Positions 12,601-24,350 of a stretch of DNA of 64,000 nucleotides are shown here, piece by piece (within the stretch, counting starts at the first letter, position 1; every line of letters starts with the position of its first letter). The stretch is from Pratylenchus scribneri (lineage: Eukaryota; Nematoda; Chromadorea; Rhabditida; Pratylenchidae). The DNA lies in assembly GCA_030063045.1 (NCBI GenBank), contig JAQSEB010000091.1:248001-312000 (forward strand), written 5' to 3'. The position numbers and the translations under genes are program-made. The notes under the pieces were generated by a model that was given only the letters and a program-made list of their open reading frames with translations, was not told the origin of the DNA and searched no databases.

Positions 12601-13045
12601 TGTTTGATGCATTGCCTGCTTCCCAATTTGGCAATTAATTGAGTAATGCCAAGACTGCAACAAATGGCACCAAGTGCTGCCGCAGAAAACAATAAATTCC
12701 TCTGTGGAACAGTATAATCCGCATAGAATTGTTCTGTAAATTATATGGCCTTATTCTTAATTCAATAGTCTCTTGAAAAATGCCAAAAATACCTTTTTGA
12801 TCAAATTCAATTTGACCATTTTTGATTGTTGGTTTATTTTTGAATTGTACATGTTGAACATTTTTTGTCTCATTTGATGGTCGAATTATACAAATTACAG
12901 AGAAATTGAATGTTATGTTGTTGGCATAAATTAGGGTGAAGGCAAAGAGGGAAATGGCCAAAATTAGCCATCGAAGGGAATGATGAAGGAAATTAGGCAA
13001 ACAGCAGCCAATTTGGGAGTTAGAAATGGGGAGGCTCGATTTCAT
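9614..13045 (-). CDS. SLC17-type major facilitator transporter
   Basis: Eight exons on the minus strand (13045-12793, 12733-12616, 12572-12359, 12314-12166, 10577-10361, 10316-10164, 10116-9856, 9796-9614) join without a frame break into about 515 residues. Features matching the SLC17 (sialin/vesicular glutamate/Na-phosphate) family are TM1 after a short cytosolic N-terminus (RWLILAISLFAF), the first big luminal loop with NET, the TM5-6 region, HPWISDKE before the long cytosolic loop, and VLGMDVKKTGLLAGLPYLL in TM8. Substrate cannot be told from sequence. Two introns use GC donors (12615 and 10163). The 1588-nt intron 10578-12165 is filled by a minisatellite. The first ATG is taken at 13045. 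Confidence 0.88.
10755..12090. repeat. CCGGAA minisatellite in an SLC17 intron
   Basis: A tandem array of 34-bp and 26-bp units, differing by an 8-bp TTTGTTTT block. About 40 copies; the left end is more divergent and the right part more uniform. Each unit holds the palindrome TTTCCGGAAA. On the minus strand the 34-bp unit has no stop codon in any of its three frames, so the array yields a 394-codon open frame that is not a gene. The array lies wholly inside one intron of the SLC17-type gene. Confidence 0.95.
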
Positions 13046-14682
13046 TTGGGCCAATTCTTTTTTGAATGGCTAAATATCCTAAAATTTTGGGATTTCTCGT
13101 GGATTCTGCTTCTTCACAATTCCCATTTATTCACTTTTATTTAACATTCACATTCCAATTTTAATCATTTTATTATAAAAAAAAATTGGCCTCAAGATAT
13201 TTTACCCTGATTAATGCCTGTGGAATTCCGTTTTTTCCTCCAATTTTGGGTTAAAATTATAATGCATCAATGATAGGATTAGAATTTGAATGAATATTCA
13301 TTCTTTGTTCATTCTGCTGGTAAATGTTGTAATAATGGAATTTGATATGAAAAATGTAAATCCAAAAATCAGCCAAAATTCCTTCCTTTTTCCTAATAAA
13401 CCATTTGTTGTTTTTTTGTCGAAAAATCGTAAAGTAAAATGGTCTTTTACGGAGAGGAATCAAAGCAGAACATAATTTGATTTTTTTGCATATTTTCTGA
13501 CAAAAAATTATTTGACCCATTCGAAATCATTTGGATAAATTGTTTTGGCCATAAAAATGAAATTTCCTTAGTCTACAAAAATTTTAATTAATTTCTCGAC
13601 AATTCCTATCATATCTCAATCTTTGGGAAATTTTATTATTTTATTTTTCTTCCATTGACCACATTCCATTCCAATTGGCACATTTTTTAATTGACCTCGC
13701 TTATCAGTCAAATCAGAAAAGCGGAATGATTTTGTCGGTCAAAGCAATAAAATAAACAAAATGTAAATAACATTTGAATGTTTGTTTTGCTAAGAATTTT
13801 ACGAATTAGAGAGTAAATTATAAATTTAATTAAAAAAAATTTTCAATCAAAATTTTAATCGGATTCTCCAAAGTGAGTAAATATTTGATCGGTCAATGGC
13901 CATATTCCAAAGTCAAACTGGAAATAGGCAAAACTATGAAATCACAGATCTGAAGAATAACGCAAATATTGATTTAAACAATGGCAAATAAAAACATCAT
14001 GCATTTGGCTGAAAACAATTCACAAAAATATATCATCATTTAATCTTGGCACTATTTGAATATAATTTTGGTACAATTAAAGCCAATTTAAAGGGCCAAA
14101 ATTGCTGCACCTAATACATCATTAATTAAATAAAAATGTTCACAATAAATTTTTTGTCTATTTTTGTATTTTAACCAGTCGCTAACGCGCCTGGTTTAGG
14201 TTTGTACTTCCGCCTCGAAAAGCGCGGGGCGCTTTAAGGTACCCCAGGATGATTTTTGTGGACAATTTAAAGGCTCATTCCGTTCAAAGCTCAGTGAGTT
14301 TTGAAAATTACCAACAAACCTATATATCATTTTATAGCTAAGATTCTAAGCTACAATATTTATATAACATTGTTTAGGGAAAAATTCAAAATCTGAAAAA
14401 AGTTTTGCCTATAAAAACTATTTTTTGAAACCGGTTTAAGCTCATTAAATTCACATTCATTGGCATTTGGCCAAATCATTTGCCTCATTTTGGATTGGAT
14501 GTACGCCTCGATGTTGTTTTTGTTTGTTAGCTTTCGCTCATCCCCATTTCCTTTCACTCTCCCCAATGAAAATAATGGGGCTCGGCAAAATCCACATTGA
14601 TGCCGTCATCATTCCAACCGAATTTTCCCAATTTTTTATATAATTTTATCAAATTTCTTTGCATTCATTTTCTCATTCAAAA
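13046..14682. other. intergenic, one GC-rich foldable island
   Basis: AT-rich sequence without a supported gene. A 61-codon frame at 13290 has a hydrophobic start but no supporting splice sites or homology I recognise. The only distinct structure is the GC-rich island at 14173-14248, listed separately. Confidence 0.6.
14173..14248. other. GC-rich inverted-repeat island
   Basis: In otherwise AT-rich DNA this stretch has three pairings: AACCAG (14173-14178) with CTGGTT (14191-14196), CCTGG (14190-14194) with CCAGG (14244-14248), and AGCGC (14221-14225) with GCGCT (14229-14233). The first two compete for the same bases. It is not a tRNA or 5S that I recognise. Function is unknown. Confidence 0.4.
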
Positions 14683-15776
14683 ATGCAAATAAATATTTTG
14701 CTATTCATTTATTTTACAACAATTTTGTCATTTATTTTGTCATTCATTTTGGCTGATATATTACAAAATGCCATTGGCAATTTCGATTCATTTGAATTGT
14801 CAAATAATCTCCGTGTCAAAACGCAAATTCGGCCTCATCATCATCGGCATCGGCATCATCGACGACCCCAACAAAAATACAATAATGTTCATTTGGACCC
14901 GGCTGAAATTGGATATTTGCAAGAAATTCGGGCGAATTGGCATTCAACCCCTTGGCATTTATTGCATCAAATTTATCAATTGAAGGGATTGAATCGAAAT
15001 GAGCTGAATGGAATTGAATTAGTTTAATATATTGTCAATAAATTAATTGAATTTTAATTTTAGGCTCGACAAAAATTGATTGCATCGATCAAAGCGCAGA
15101 GAGAATTGACAAAAGATGAATTCAAATTGGAATTACCCCAATCGGTGATAAATAAATTGAAAAATGCGCAAAATATTCCAAAATGGCATTTGAATGCTTG
15201 GCATTTGCTCCATCATATTTACCATATAAAAGGATTAAATCGACAGGAAAGAATCCAAATCGAAAAGGTAAGAGAAATAGGGTAAGTTATTCCGTATTAA
15301 GCGGGTGATAAATGGCTCCGAATTCAGCAGACTTTCTCGAAATTCAATATAAACTCCATCTTCTAAACCCTTTTAGTAAAGCACATTTTTGTTCAAATCG
15401 AAACGAATATTAAATTTTATAATTTTTATTCCCATAATTAATTTTGAAATACTTATTGCTAGATTCCAGAATTAAAGTTGAATTTATTTTTAAAATTTTA
15501 AAGGCAAAAAAGGAATTGGAAAATTTGGAAATGCGTGGAACACCAATGAATGTTGAGGCATTCAAACAAAGATTGCCCATTCGATTGCAACGATTGTTGG
15601 AGCAACAAGAGACACAATTAAGGGCCAAAACCCAACAACAAATTGGACAAATTGGAGGTGGAATTGTTAATGGATTCATTCCGCAACCATTGGGCCAAGG
15701 AATTGTAGGTCAGCAGCAGGCCGGATGGAAAGCACGAAGACGGGTTCAAATAGTCAGGCAAAGAAAATGGATATGA
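14683..15776 (+). CDS. secreted protein with two WHLLH repeats
   Basis: Three exons, 14683-15021, 15064-15267 and 15504-15776, all phase 0, give about 271 residues. The N-terminus is a strong signal peptide (LLFIYFTTILSFILSFILA). It is followed by a His/Arg cluster (HHHRHRHH). Exons 1 and 2 each end with a copy of one module, consensus WHLLHxIYxxKGLNRxE, preceded by another WH three to four residues upstream. The third exon is Gln-rich and ends with a basic tail. No membrane segment follows the signal peptide, so the product is predicted to be secreted. I do not recognise the family. The start was chosen at the ATG directly before the hydrophobic stretch. Confidence 0.7.
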
Positions 15777-15934
15777 AAAAAAAAATGGAATTTGGATGAT
15801 TTATTATTAAACAATTTCGGTTTTCCCAGCAGGCAATTTACACAAAATGGAAAAAGATTTTTTGCGAAAATATTATTCAAACATTTTTCATATTTTCTAG
15901 TGTATTTATTCAAATTATTTTGTATAAAAATTAT

Positions 15935-17253
15935 TCATGAATGTCTGAAAAGATTGGAAGAAGTGGCATGTAAATTTTGTATCGCAATTTGATTCAAATT
16001 CCCCGGTAAATTCCTCGGCTTTTTCAGCCCAATTAATTGTAATGTGTAATTCCGAAATGGAATAATAAACCAAAGGGTGGACAATGATTTGGCCAGTGGA
16101 TAAATTCCTCGAAGGAACATTCCAAAATCGGCAATCCATTTGCTCAAATCGAAATGAAATGCAACACTGGCAATTGCCAAACAGACAGGCAAAATTAGAA
16201 ATAAAATTGGCAACGAAAACTGGAATAATTTGAATTAAATGAATATTTGGACTACTAATAATAATTTTTAAATTTTTGTATTAAAAAATTAGGTAAAAAA
16301 TTATTGAGAATTTCTGCTATAATTAATGAGAGAATACAATTTAAGAAAATAATTAATTATCCAAAAATAATAAACCAAATTACCTGAACAATTAATAATC
16401 GAGTCAATTGTTGATGGAGTCGAAATGTTCGTTCACTGAATGAATTGGCATTTGCCGCAATTTTTTGATGAATTAAAATGGAAATTGAAATGCTTAATGC
16501 CGTCAAAATTGTAAATGAGAATATCACAAAAATGCCAAAAATTTTGGTGCCGATGCCTTCATTCAACAAAATGACCACTGAATCATTTTGGACAATATTT
16601 GGAATATATTTGGGAATTGCATTTTGGAGAATTATTTTCGCCTCCTTGAAAGAGTAACATTTTAAAAATATAAGAATTTATTTTTAACTTCTGGCGATGC
16701 CACCGAATTATAAGCTAAAATGGCACAAAAAATGGCGAATAAATAATTTACTGCCATACAAATTAATCTGCATTTCCATTTATTGAATTTTCTATGCAAA
16801 TCTGAAAATCGTTGTTGAATGGCGGTGTACCGAAATGCAAGGCAATAAATTTGATTAGTGAAAACGCCGGCACCGAAGAAAATTCCCATCATAAACTTTG
16901 AATTTTTTAATTGTCAAAGATTTAATTAAAATTTTATTTACTGCAATTCTTCCACCATTTGGTCCTAAATAGCGAAAAATGCCATCTACAATGGCACCTT
17001 TTGCATACGGTGCCAAAAAGTCGGGATCAATCAAAAGGCCAATATTCAGACTGAAGAAAATTTCATTTTGCTTACATATAAAGGGATGAAAATAAAAAAT
17101 ATTTATAAATTTTACCAAAAGAATGAAAAGAGCAAATCGGAATGAGTCCATTTTTGTGGATCTTTTCAAAATGACGAGGCCAATTAAATAAAATTGCAAT
17201 AAAAGTGTAAATGTTATAATTGCCTTTAATCCAATTTTAAACAAATAAATCAT
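15935..17253 (-). CDS. nematode 7TM chemoreceptor (Str/Srh-like)
   Basis: Four exons, 17253-16942, 16895-16689, 16644-16384 and 16219-15935, join in frame into about 354 residues, the usual size for nematode serpentine receptors. Hydrophobic segments are spaced as seven helices. The second exon has FRYTAIQQRF after TM3, and the last exon ends TM7 with LWFIIPFRNYT, the position of the PYR-like motif of this superfamily. A GT..AG pair inside the first exon (17115/17051) looks like an intron but would break the frame, so I left it in. The exact subfamily is not resolved. It would act in sensory cilia as a ligand-gated G-protein activator. Confidence 0.8.
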
Positions 17254-17485
17254 TTTATTCTGGTTAAATTGGAATAAGGAAATATTTTTTGGACAATTTC
17301 CAAAAAAAAATTATGTTCAAAAATTCACCTGCAAAATTGTTCACCAAAAAATGTTTTAAATAAAATATTCGCAGGTGAAATTTATTTATAAAAATTATTT
17401 ATTCCATTTTTGTATGAAAATATTTACAATAAATTGATATTTCTATCATAAAAGAATAAATGAAAATATTAATATTTAATCAGAA

Positions 17486-20400
17486 TTAATCCCGCATTTG
17501 TTGTTGGGATGCCATAATCAGGCAAACAGTCCAATAGGCACAATTAAATACCAAAAAGCCAATTGGCATCCAAATTCGGGCATAATAATCAATTCTGGCC
17601 GGCAAATAGTCCGGCTTGCGCAATTTCTTCTTCAGCCATGTCCAAAATGGTCTTCGTTGCTTTTTCATTTCCAACTAAAAAATATTAAAAAATAATTAAT
17701 TTAAATATTTATTAATTGACCATTTGGAATTGTGTGTGTTTTTGTTGTTGGAATGGGCCGCCTCCATTCCTTCGAAGAATGTTCCTTTTTCGCAATTTAT
17801 TGTTGCTGTTTTCCGCCGATGTTGCCGCAATTGGCAAAAGAAGTGAGGTCGAAATGACATTCCCACTGAATGGGACCATCCCGAGAGTGGCCAAAACGGC
17901 ACTTCCAATTCCCCCCTGAAAATTCAATTCCCATCAAAACAATTTTTAATCAGGATAAAACCAATTCGCAGGTACACGGTAAATTGTCCTCATCCTCCGG
18001 TAATGCCGACCTCTCACCAGTGGCCCAGTCAAGCCATTGTTGCTCCGGGGGAGGCGGCAATTTTGCATCGAATGGTCCATCGTCAATTATGAGGCCACCG
18101 GCCGCAATCGACTTCCTCCTCTGCGCCAAACGCATTTCGGTTTCGCGTCGTTGAGAATTGCGCAATGCTGAGTCACGATAACAAACGACGGCATATTCAA
18201 TTAGGGCACTGTTAAATATAAGAAAATTTCGGCTAAAATTCGATTTCACCTGAAAACAAATGCCTGACAGGCACCCAACCAAACATCCACAACCTTTAAT
18301 TGGGAAAGGCTCAATCTCAATATATTTTTGGGCACCTTCACATAATTGACCGGTGGCAATTTTGCATTAATTGATGATTGCATTGTTGTGATGGTCAACA
18401 ATGTCATAATGGCTAATGCCACTCTGCCGGCCGTCGAATGCATATCAATCCAAAAACTGACCAAACTGACGCAAACAACCAATGAAGTTGGAATGTAAAG
18501 TTGAAGCACAAAATAGGTCATCAGACGGGAAAGACGCATTCTCATTCGTAAGCACGCATACGTACCTGAAGCAAAATCAAAAAAATTGTTAGAATTAAAA
18601 TTAATTTTCATTCAAATTTAAATATGCCTTTTTGTCCAAAGAAACATGAAAATTTCGGTACATTTTTTGGTTTTGGCCCATAGCTCAAAAAAAGAAGAAA
18701 CCAATTTCGGAAAAAAATATACAATTCAAAAGTTTTAACTTTAATTTTTTAAAGTTTTAATTTTCTTTTAAATATACAATATAAAAAGAAATTGATAAAT
18801 GATTTGAAATTATTTTAGAATGGGACATTTATAACAAACATTTAAATAATATATTTTATATTTCCAAATTTGTTATAGACTTGATTAAGCTGTGGACCTA
18901 AAAAGCTAATATAGGATCCGAAAGTTCCATAACATTGGGCATACCCGTATTTGTGTGGCTTGTGCACTCAATTCCCGTATCAATGATTGGATCCAAATGA
19001 AAATTTGGCAAATCTTGGCCAACGCCCGGCTTCAATTGAACTGGTTCTGTACTTGCCCATTCATAGACAATGTCATGGGTTGTGTGTGCATAACTGATCA
19101 AATCAAAATCACAATATTGAACATCCAATGGATATAATTGCAAATGCATTGGACAGGAACAGACCAAAGAAAGGCGGGAGCCTATGAATTTTTTGGACAA
19201 TCAAATTCCATTAAATTATGCCCTATAATTTTACTGTATAAAACAGTGCCATCCGGATAAATTCGCACAAACATATTCTCTGTGTCCAACTGGAAGAATA
19301 ATTCATTTAATAAACTAATTCAATTGACCAACCATGTGCCGGTGTGCATTCTTTTCAGTTGGGAAAAATGTGTCGGGAAACCAAATTTTTGCCTTTACAT
19401 GTGGCACCGTCAAAAATTTTGGCTGATTAGGAATGGCCATGTCGCGATAGGCCAATCGCCCATCGATCCATTGCTCTCGAAAAGTGATTTGTAGACTATA
19501 TTCCATGTTGACAACATCAATTTTGCTGAGCATTCGAATTAGGATGTTCACACTTACTCTAACAGCTTAAAAAGAGATTGCCAAAAAAAACTGAGAAATT
19601 AAGTAAATTGAAACAGTTTGGTTAGATTTATTTAATGATATAATTTTTATTTGCTTTTAAACCCATATTAAAAAATTAAATGGTTTAATTAAATTGTATA
19701 TTTTAAAAAGTGTCATTTTCTCATTTTGGTTTAAAACTCTTTTATTTCTGAACCAAATATGCCAAAAATTATATCAATCGATGCCTCTCAATGAGCTCAA
19801 TTATATTTTATTAAAATTATTTAGTTTTGAACCTATATAAAAATGTAATAAATGATTTAATTAAATTGTATATTTTAAAAAGTGTCATTTTCTCATTTTG
19901 GTTTAAAACTTTTTATTTCTGAACCAAATATGCCAAAAATTATATCAATCGATGCCTCTCAATTAGCTCAATTATATTTTATTAAAATTTTTTAGTTTTG
20001 AACCTATATAAAAATGTAATAAATGATTTAATTAAATTGTATATTTTAAAAAGTGTCATTTTCTCATTTTGGTTTAAAACTCTTTTATTTCTGAACCAAA
20101 TATGCCAAAAATTATATCAATCGATGCCTCTCAATGAGCTTAATTATATTTTATTAAAATTATTTATTTTTGAACCTATATAAAAATGTAATAAATGATT
20201 TAATTAAATTGTATATTTTAAAAAGTGTCATTTTCACATTTTGGTTTAAAACTCTTTTATTTCTGAACCAAATATGCCAAAAATTATATCAATCGATGCC
20301 TCTCAATGAGCTTAATTATATTTTATTAAAATTATTTATTTTTGAACCTATATAAAAATGTAATAAATGATTTAATTAAATTGTATATTTTAAAAAGTGT

Positions 20401-22536
20401 CATTTTCTCATTTTGGTTTAAAACTCTTTTATTTCTGAACCAAATATGCCAAAAATTATATCAATCGATGCCTCTCAATGAGCTTAATTATATTTTATTA
20501 AAATTATTTATTTTTGAACCTATATAAAAATGTAATAAATGATTTAATTAAATTGTATATTTTAAAAAGTGTCATTTTCTCATTTTGGTTTAAAACTCTT
20601 TTATTTCTGAACCAAATATGCCAAAAATTATATCAATCGATGCCTCTCAATGAGCTTAATTATATTTTATTAAAATTATTTATTTTTGAACCTATATAAA
20701 AATGTAATAAATGATTTAATTAAATTGTATATTTTAAAAAGTGTCATTTTCTCATTTTGGTTTAAAACTCTTTTATTTCTGAACCAAATATGCCAAAAAT
20801 TATATCAATCGATGCCTCTCAATGAGCTTAATTATATTTTATTAAAATTATTTATTTTTGAACCTATATAAAAATGTAATAAATGATTTAATTAAATTGT
20901 ATATTTTAAAAAGTGTCATTTTCTCATTTTGGTTTAAAACTCTTTTATTTCTGAACCAAATATGCCAAAAATTATATCAATCGATGCCTCTCAATGAGCT
21001 TAATTATATTTTATTAAAATTATTTATTTTTGAACCTATATAAAAATGTAATAAATGATTTAATTAAATTGTATATTTTAAAAAGTGTCATTTTCTCATT
21101 TTGGTTTAAAACTCTTTTATTTCTGAACCAAATATGCCAAAAATTATATCAATCGATGCCTCTCAATGAGCTTAATTATATTTTATTAAAATTATTTATT
21201 TTTGAACCTATATAAAAATGTAATAAATGATTTAATTAAATTGTATATTTTAAAAAGTGTCATTTTCTCATTTTGGTTTAAAACTCTTTTATTTCTGAAC
21301 CAAATATGCCAAAAATTATATCAATCGATGCCTCTCAATGAGCTTAATTATATTTTATTAAAATTATTTATTTTTGAACCTATATAAAAATGTAATAAAT
21401 GATTTAATTAAATTGTATATTTTAAAAAGTGTCATTTTCTCATTTTGGTTTAAAACTCTTTTATTTCTGAACCAAATATGCCAAAAATTATATCAATCGA
21501 TGCCTCTCAATGAGCTTAATTATATTTTATTAAAATTATTTATTTTTGAACCTATATAAAAATGTAATAAATGATTTAATTAAATTGTATATTTTAAAAA
21601 GTGTCATTTTCTCATTTTGGTTTAAAACTCTTTTATTTCTGAACCAAATATGCCAAAAATTATATCAATCGATGCCTCTCAATGAGCTTAATTATATTTT
21701 ATTAAAATTATTTATTTTTGAACCTATATAAAAATGTAATAAATGATTTAATTAAATTGTATATTTTAAAAAGTGTCATTTTCTCATTTTGGTTTAAAAC
21801 TCTTTTATTTCTGAACCAAATATGCCAAAAATTATATCAATCGATGCCTCTCAATGAGCTTAATTATATTTTATTAAAATTATTTAGTTTTGAACCTATA
21901 TAAAAATGTAAAAATGATTTAATTAAATTGTATATTTTAAAAAGTGTCATTTTCTCATTTTGGTTTAAAACTCTTTTATTTCTGAACCAAATATGCCAAA
22001 AATTATATCAATCGATGCCTCTCAATGAGCTTTATTATATTTTAAAGAAATTATTTAGTTTGAACCGATATGAAAATGTAATAAATGATTTAGTTTAATT
22101 GTTTATTTTAAAAAGTGTCATTTTCTCATTTTGGTTTAAAACTCTTTTATTTTTGAACCAAATATGCCAAAAATTATATCAATCGATGCCTCTCGATATA
22201 ATCAATAAAATTTTGTACTTTTTGATACTTTTCATTTAGTTAAAAATTAGAAAATTTTTCATATTCAATCATTAAAAAGAATGCCAATTTTCACTTGCCT
22301 GTTTCATTTTTCCCAATTAATTTCGGTGGTCGAATTCTTTGGTCATATTTTTTGAGCAATTGATCCAAAATGACATTGTCCATGTTGGCTAGCACTCGAT
22401 TTTCTTTTGTTTTAGGTCTCAATTGTTGTTGCTTTTTTGCCCAATTTGGTCGAAAGGCGGCATTCGTCGTATTTCGTAGAGAATTTGAAAGTTGAATTGA
22501 AAAAATAAGCAAAAAATGAATCCAAAAATTGGTCAT
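17486..22536 (-). CDS. Cys-loop ligand-gated channel subunit (GluCl-like)
   Basis: Nine exons, 22536-22299, 19565-19333, 19289-19235, 19181-18945, 18565-18336, 18293-18250, 18208-17962, 17915-17721 and 17674-17486, join without a break into about 555 residues. There is a signal peptide, the [15 protein letters not shown] start of the ligand-binding domain, the 13-residue Cys-loop ([15 protein letters not shown]) and the second disulphide pair [12 protein letters not shown], which is typical of glutamate/glycine-type anion channels. M1-M3 are in exons 5-7 (M2-M3 loop [12 protein letters not shown]) and M4 is in the last exon. The loop between M3 and M4 is long. Where anion channels have PAR before M2 this protein has AGR. 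The ligand is not determined. The first intron is a 2.7-kb GC-AG intron full of satellite. Confidence 0.88.
19667..22196. repeat. 172-bp satellite array inside a channel intron
   Basis: Tandem array with a 172-bp period, about 14.7 copies, AT-rich. Copies from about 20170 to 21900 are almost identical, while the outer copies at both ends carry substitutions and small indels. Each central copy opens a 61-codon frame that is a repeat artefact. The array lies entirely in intron 1 (19566-22298) of the Cys-loop channel gene. A 172-bp satellite family is known from root-knot nematodes; identity to it was not tested. Confidence 0.97.
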
Positions 22537-24350
22537 ATCTAATTGAAATAAATTTTAATTTTATCCATAAACGAAGTTTTGGCATATTTTAATTAATTTG
22601 ATTGATTCCAAATGGATTTGGTTGTGGCATAAAAGAAAGGAAACGGAAGGGGAAAGGAAGCAAAAAAAGGAAGGAAGTGAATGCGGCTTAAGGGAGAACA
22701 ATATGGAAGACAAATTGGCAAAAAAATCCATTGAAAATGCCGGCAAGAACCATTGAAAATAAATGTCTGTTTATGACACTTTCCCATAAAATTTATTTTA
22801 TTGTCAATTAATATGCCAAATTCCAGGATGTCAAATTTTTAAAAATGAAAACTTTGAATAAATTTTTGGATATTAAATTTAATTGATTGGAGTTTGGAGA
22901 GGTGATGGCTACATTGGATGCTAATGAGCCATATTCTAGAAAAAAGTCAGTCCAATAGCACATTTTAGCCGGATGATTGAATGTGGATCCTTTCGCTGGA
23001 TTTGTTGAGTCCATCCTCTCCACCTCTCCTTGGGATTTGCTGTGGATTTGTTTGCACACACAATTGTGGCCTCATTGGCAATCTCGAAATGATTCCCATT
23101 GGACTTATTTGTGGCTAATAAGCAGAGGAAATGGATTTATCAAAAAACAGGAAAATTTAATTGATCCCATGAGAGTGGCCCAAAAATAAATTCATCAAAA
23201 ATCGAAAATGGAGTAAAAATAATTTTTGAAAATAAAATTGTATAAGAAAATTTCAGCAAGAAATTTTGTTAGAAATATAAGTATTTTTTTAAAAAGGAAA
23301 TTATTTCAGAATTTTTATACTCTCATAATTGATGAAAATGAACATTGTGATTTTCCATTCCTTATTACTTCAAACTCTTTTATTCCAAAAATCCAAATTA
23401 ATACACTTAAAATTTATTTCCCTTTTCTTTATTTGTCCTTTGGCAATATTATCTGTGCTGTTGCAGTGCTGTATAAGGAAGTGGTACTGTACCTTCTACC
23501 TTGTGCTTCCTTTTACATTTACTTTGATTCAGAATGATGAGTGCCCCAAGGATTTTGCTCCACAACTTCCTTCCTTTCAATTGTGTTTCTGGAAAATTAA
23601 TGTAAACAATGCTTCAAAGTGCCCAATTAATCGAAATTCTATCCGATTTCAATGGTTTTGATATAGTTTGCTAGAAGAACAAATTCTCTATCAAATAATA
23701 TAAAAAAAATGATCAAAATTCATTGTATAAATGCGCAAACTGAAAGCTATTAAAATTTTAGATTTTTAGAAGTTCACTCATGAAATCATGAATCATATGA
23801 TTATAAATTTTGTTTAAACTTTAATATTTGCCAATCTAACCTAATTCTCTGCTGCTGTTGGTGATTGCTTTTTTGGTCCGGCTTATTTTTATTTTTTTAA
23901 ATAAAAAGAAAGGAATGACAGTGGGCATGAACAATTGCTCGCCAGTGGCTGCCCATTGCCCCATACCTTATTCTTATATTCCATTTTTTCCATTCGCCAT
24001 TCGCCATAATTCCACTCTCCTTCAAAGCAAAATTTCAGCATTCACCCCATTTTTTAATTTTTTCCTAAAATATAAATTGATTTTTATATCCTCGTTCGTG
24101 GATAAAAAATATTCACAAATAATTCATTTTTTACCCAACAAAAGTGCAAAATTGTTCAAACTTTTAACATAATAAAAATGATTAATAAAATCTTCAATAA
24201 AAACAAACAACAAGTGAAGGGTCCAAAATTTGGCGGAGTGCAAAAAAAAAGTTGCAAGTAAAAAATTAAACTTAATAAAAAAAATTCAATAATTAATGGG
24301 AAACAAAAAATGTAAAAATAATCATAAAATATGCTGCCCCAAATCCACAG
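22537..24350. other. intergenic between divergent genes
   Basis: This is the shared upstream region of the Cys-loop channel (-) and the ATPase-nuclease gene (+). Overlapping frames at 23226-23661 include hydrophobic segments but switch frame without usable splice sites and are not supported. Missing first exon(s) of the ATPase-nuclease gene could lie here. Confidence 0.5.

Noticed and set aside
13290..13475. Small frame with a signal-peptide-like start
   Set aside because: Only 61 codons, no splice sites or conservation visible, in AT-rich intergenic DNA.
17051..17115. Intron-like GT..AG pair in the first exon of the Str/Srh-like receptor
   Set aside because: Removing it (65 nt) breaks the frame, whereas reading through gives an intact receptor of normal length.
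19998..21903. Eleven identical 61-codon frames
   Set aside because: One per 172-bp satellite monomer; the array is intronic.
23226..23661. Overlapping hydrophobic frames of 103-110 codons
   Set aside because: Frames switch without splice signals and show no family motif.
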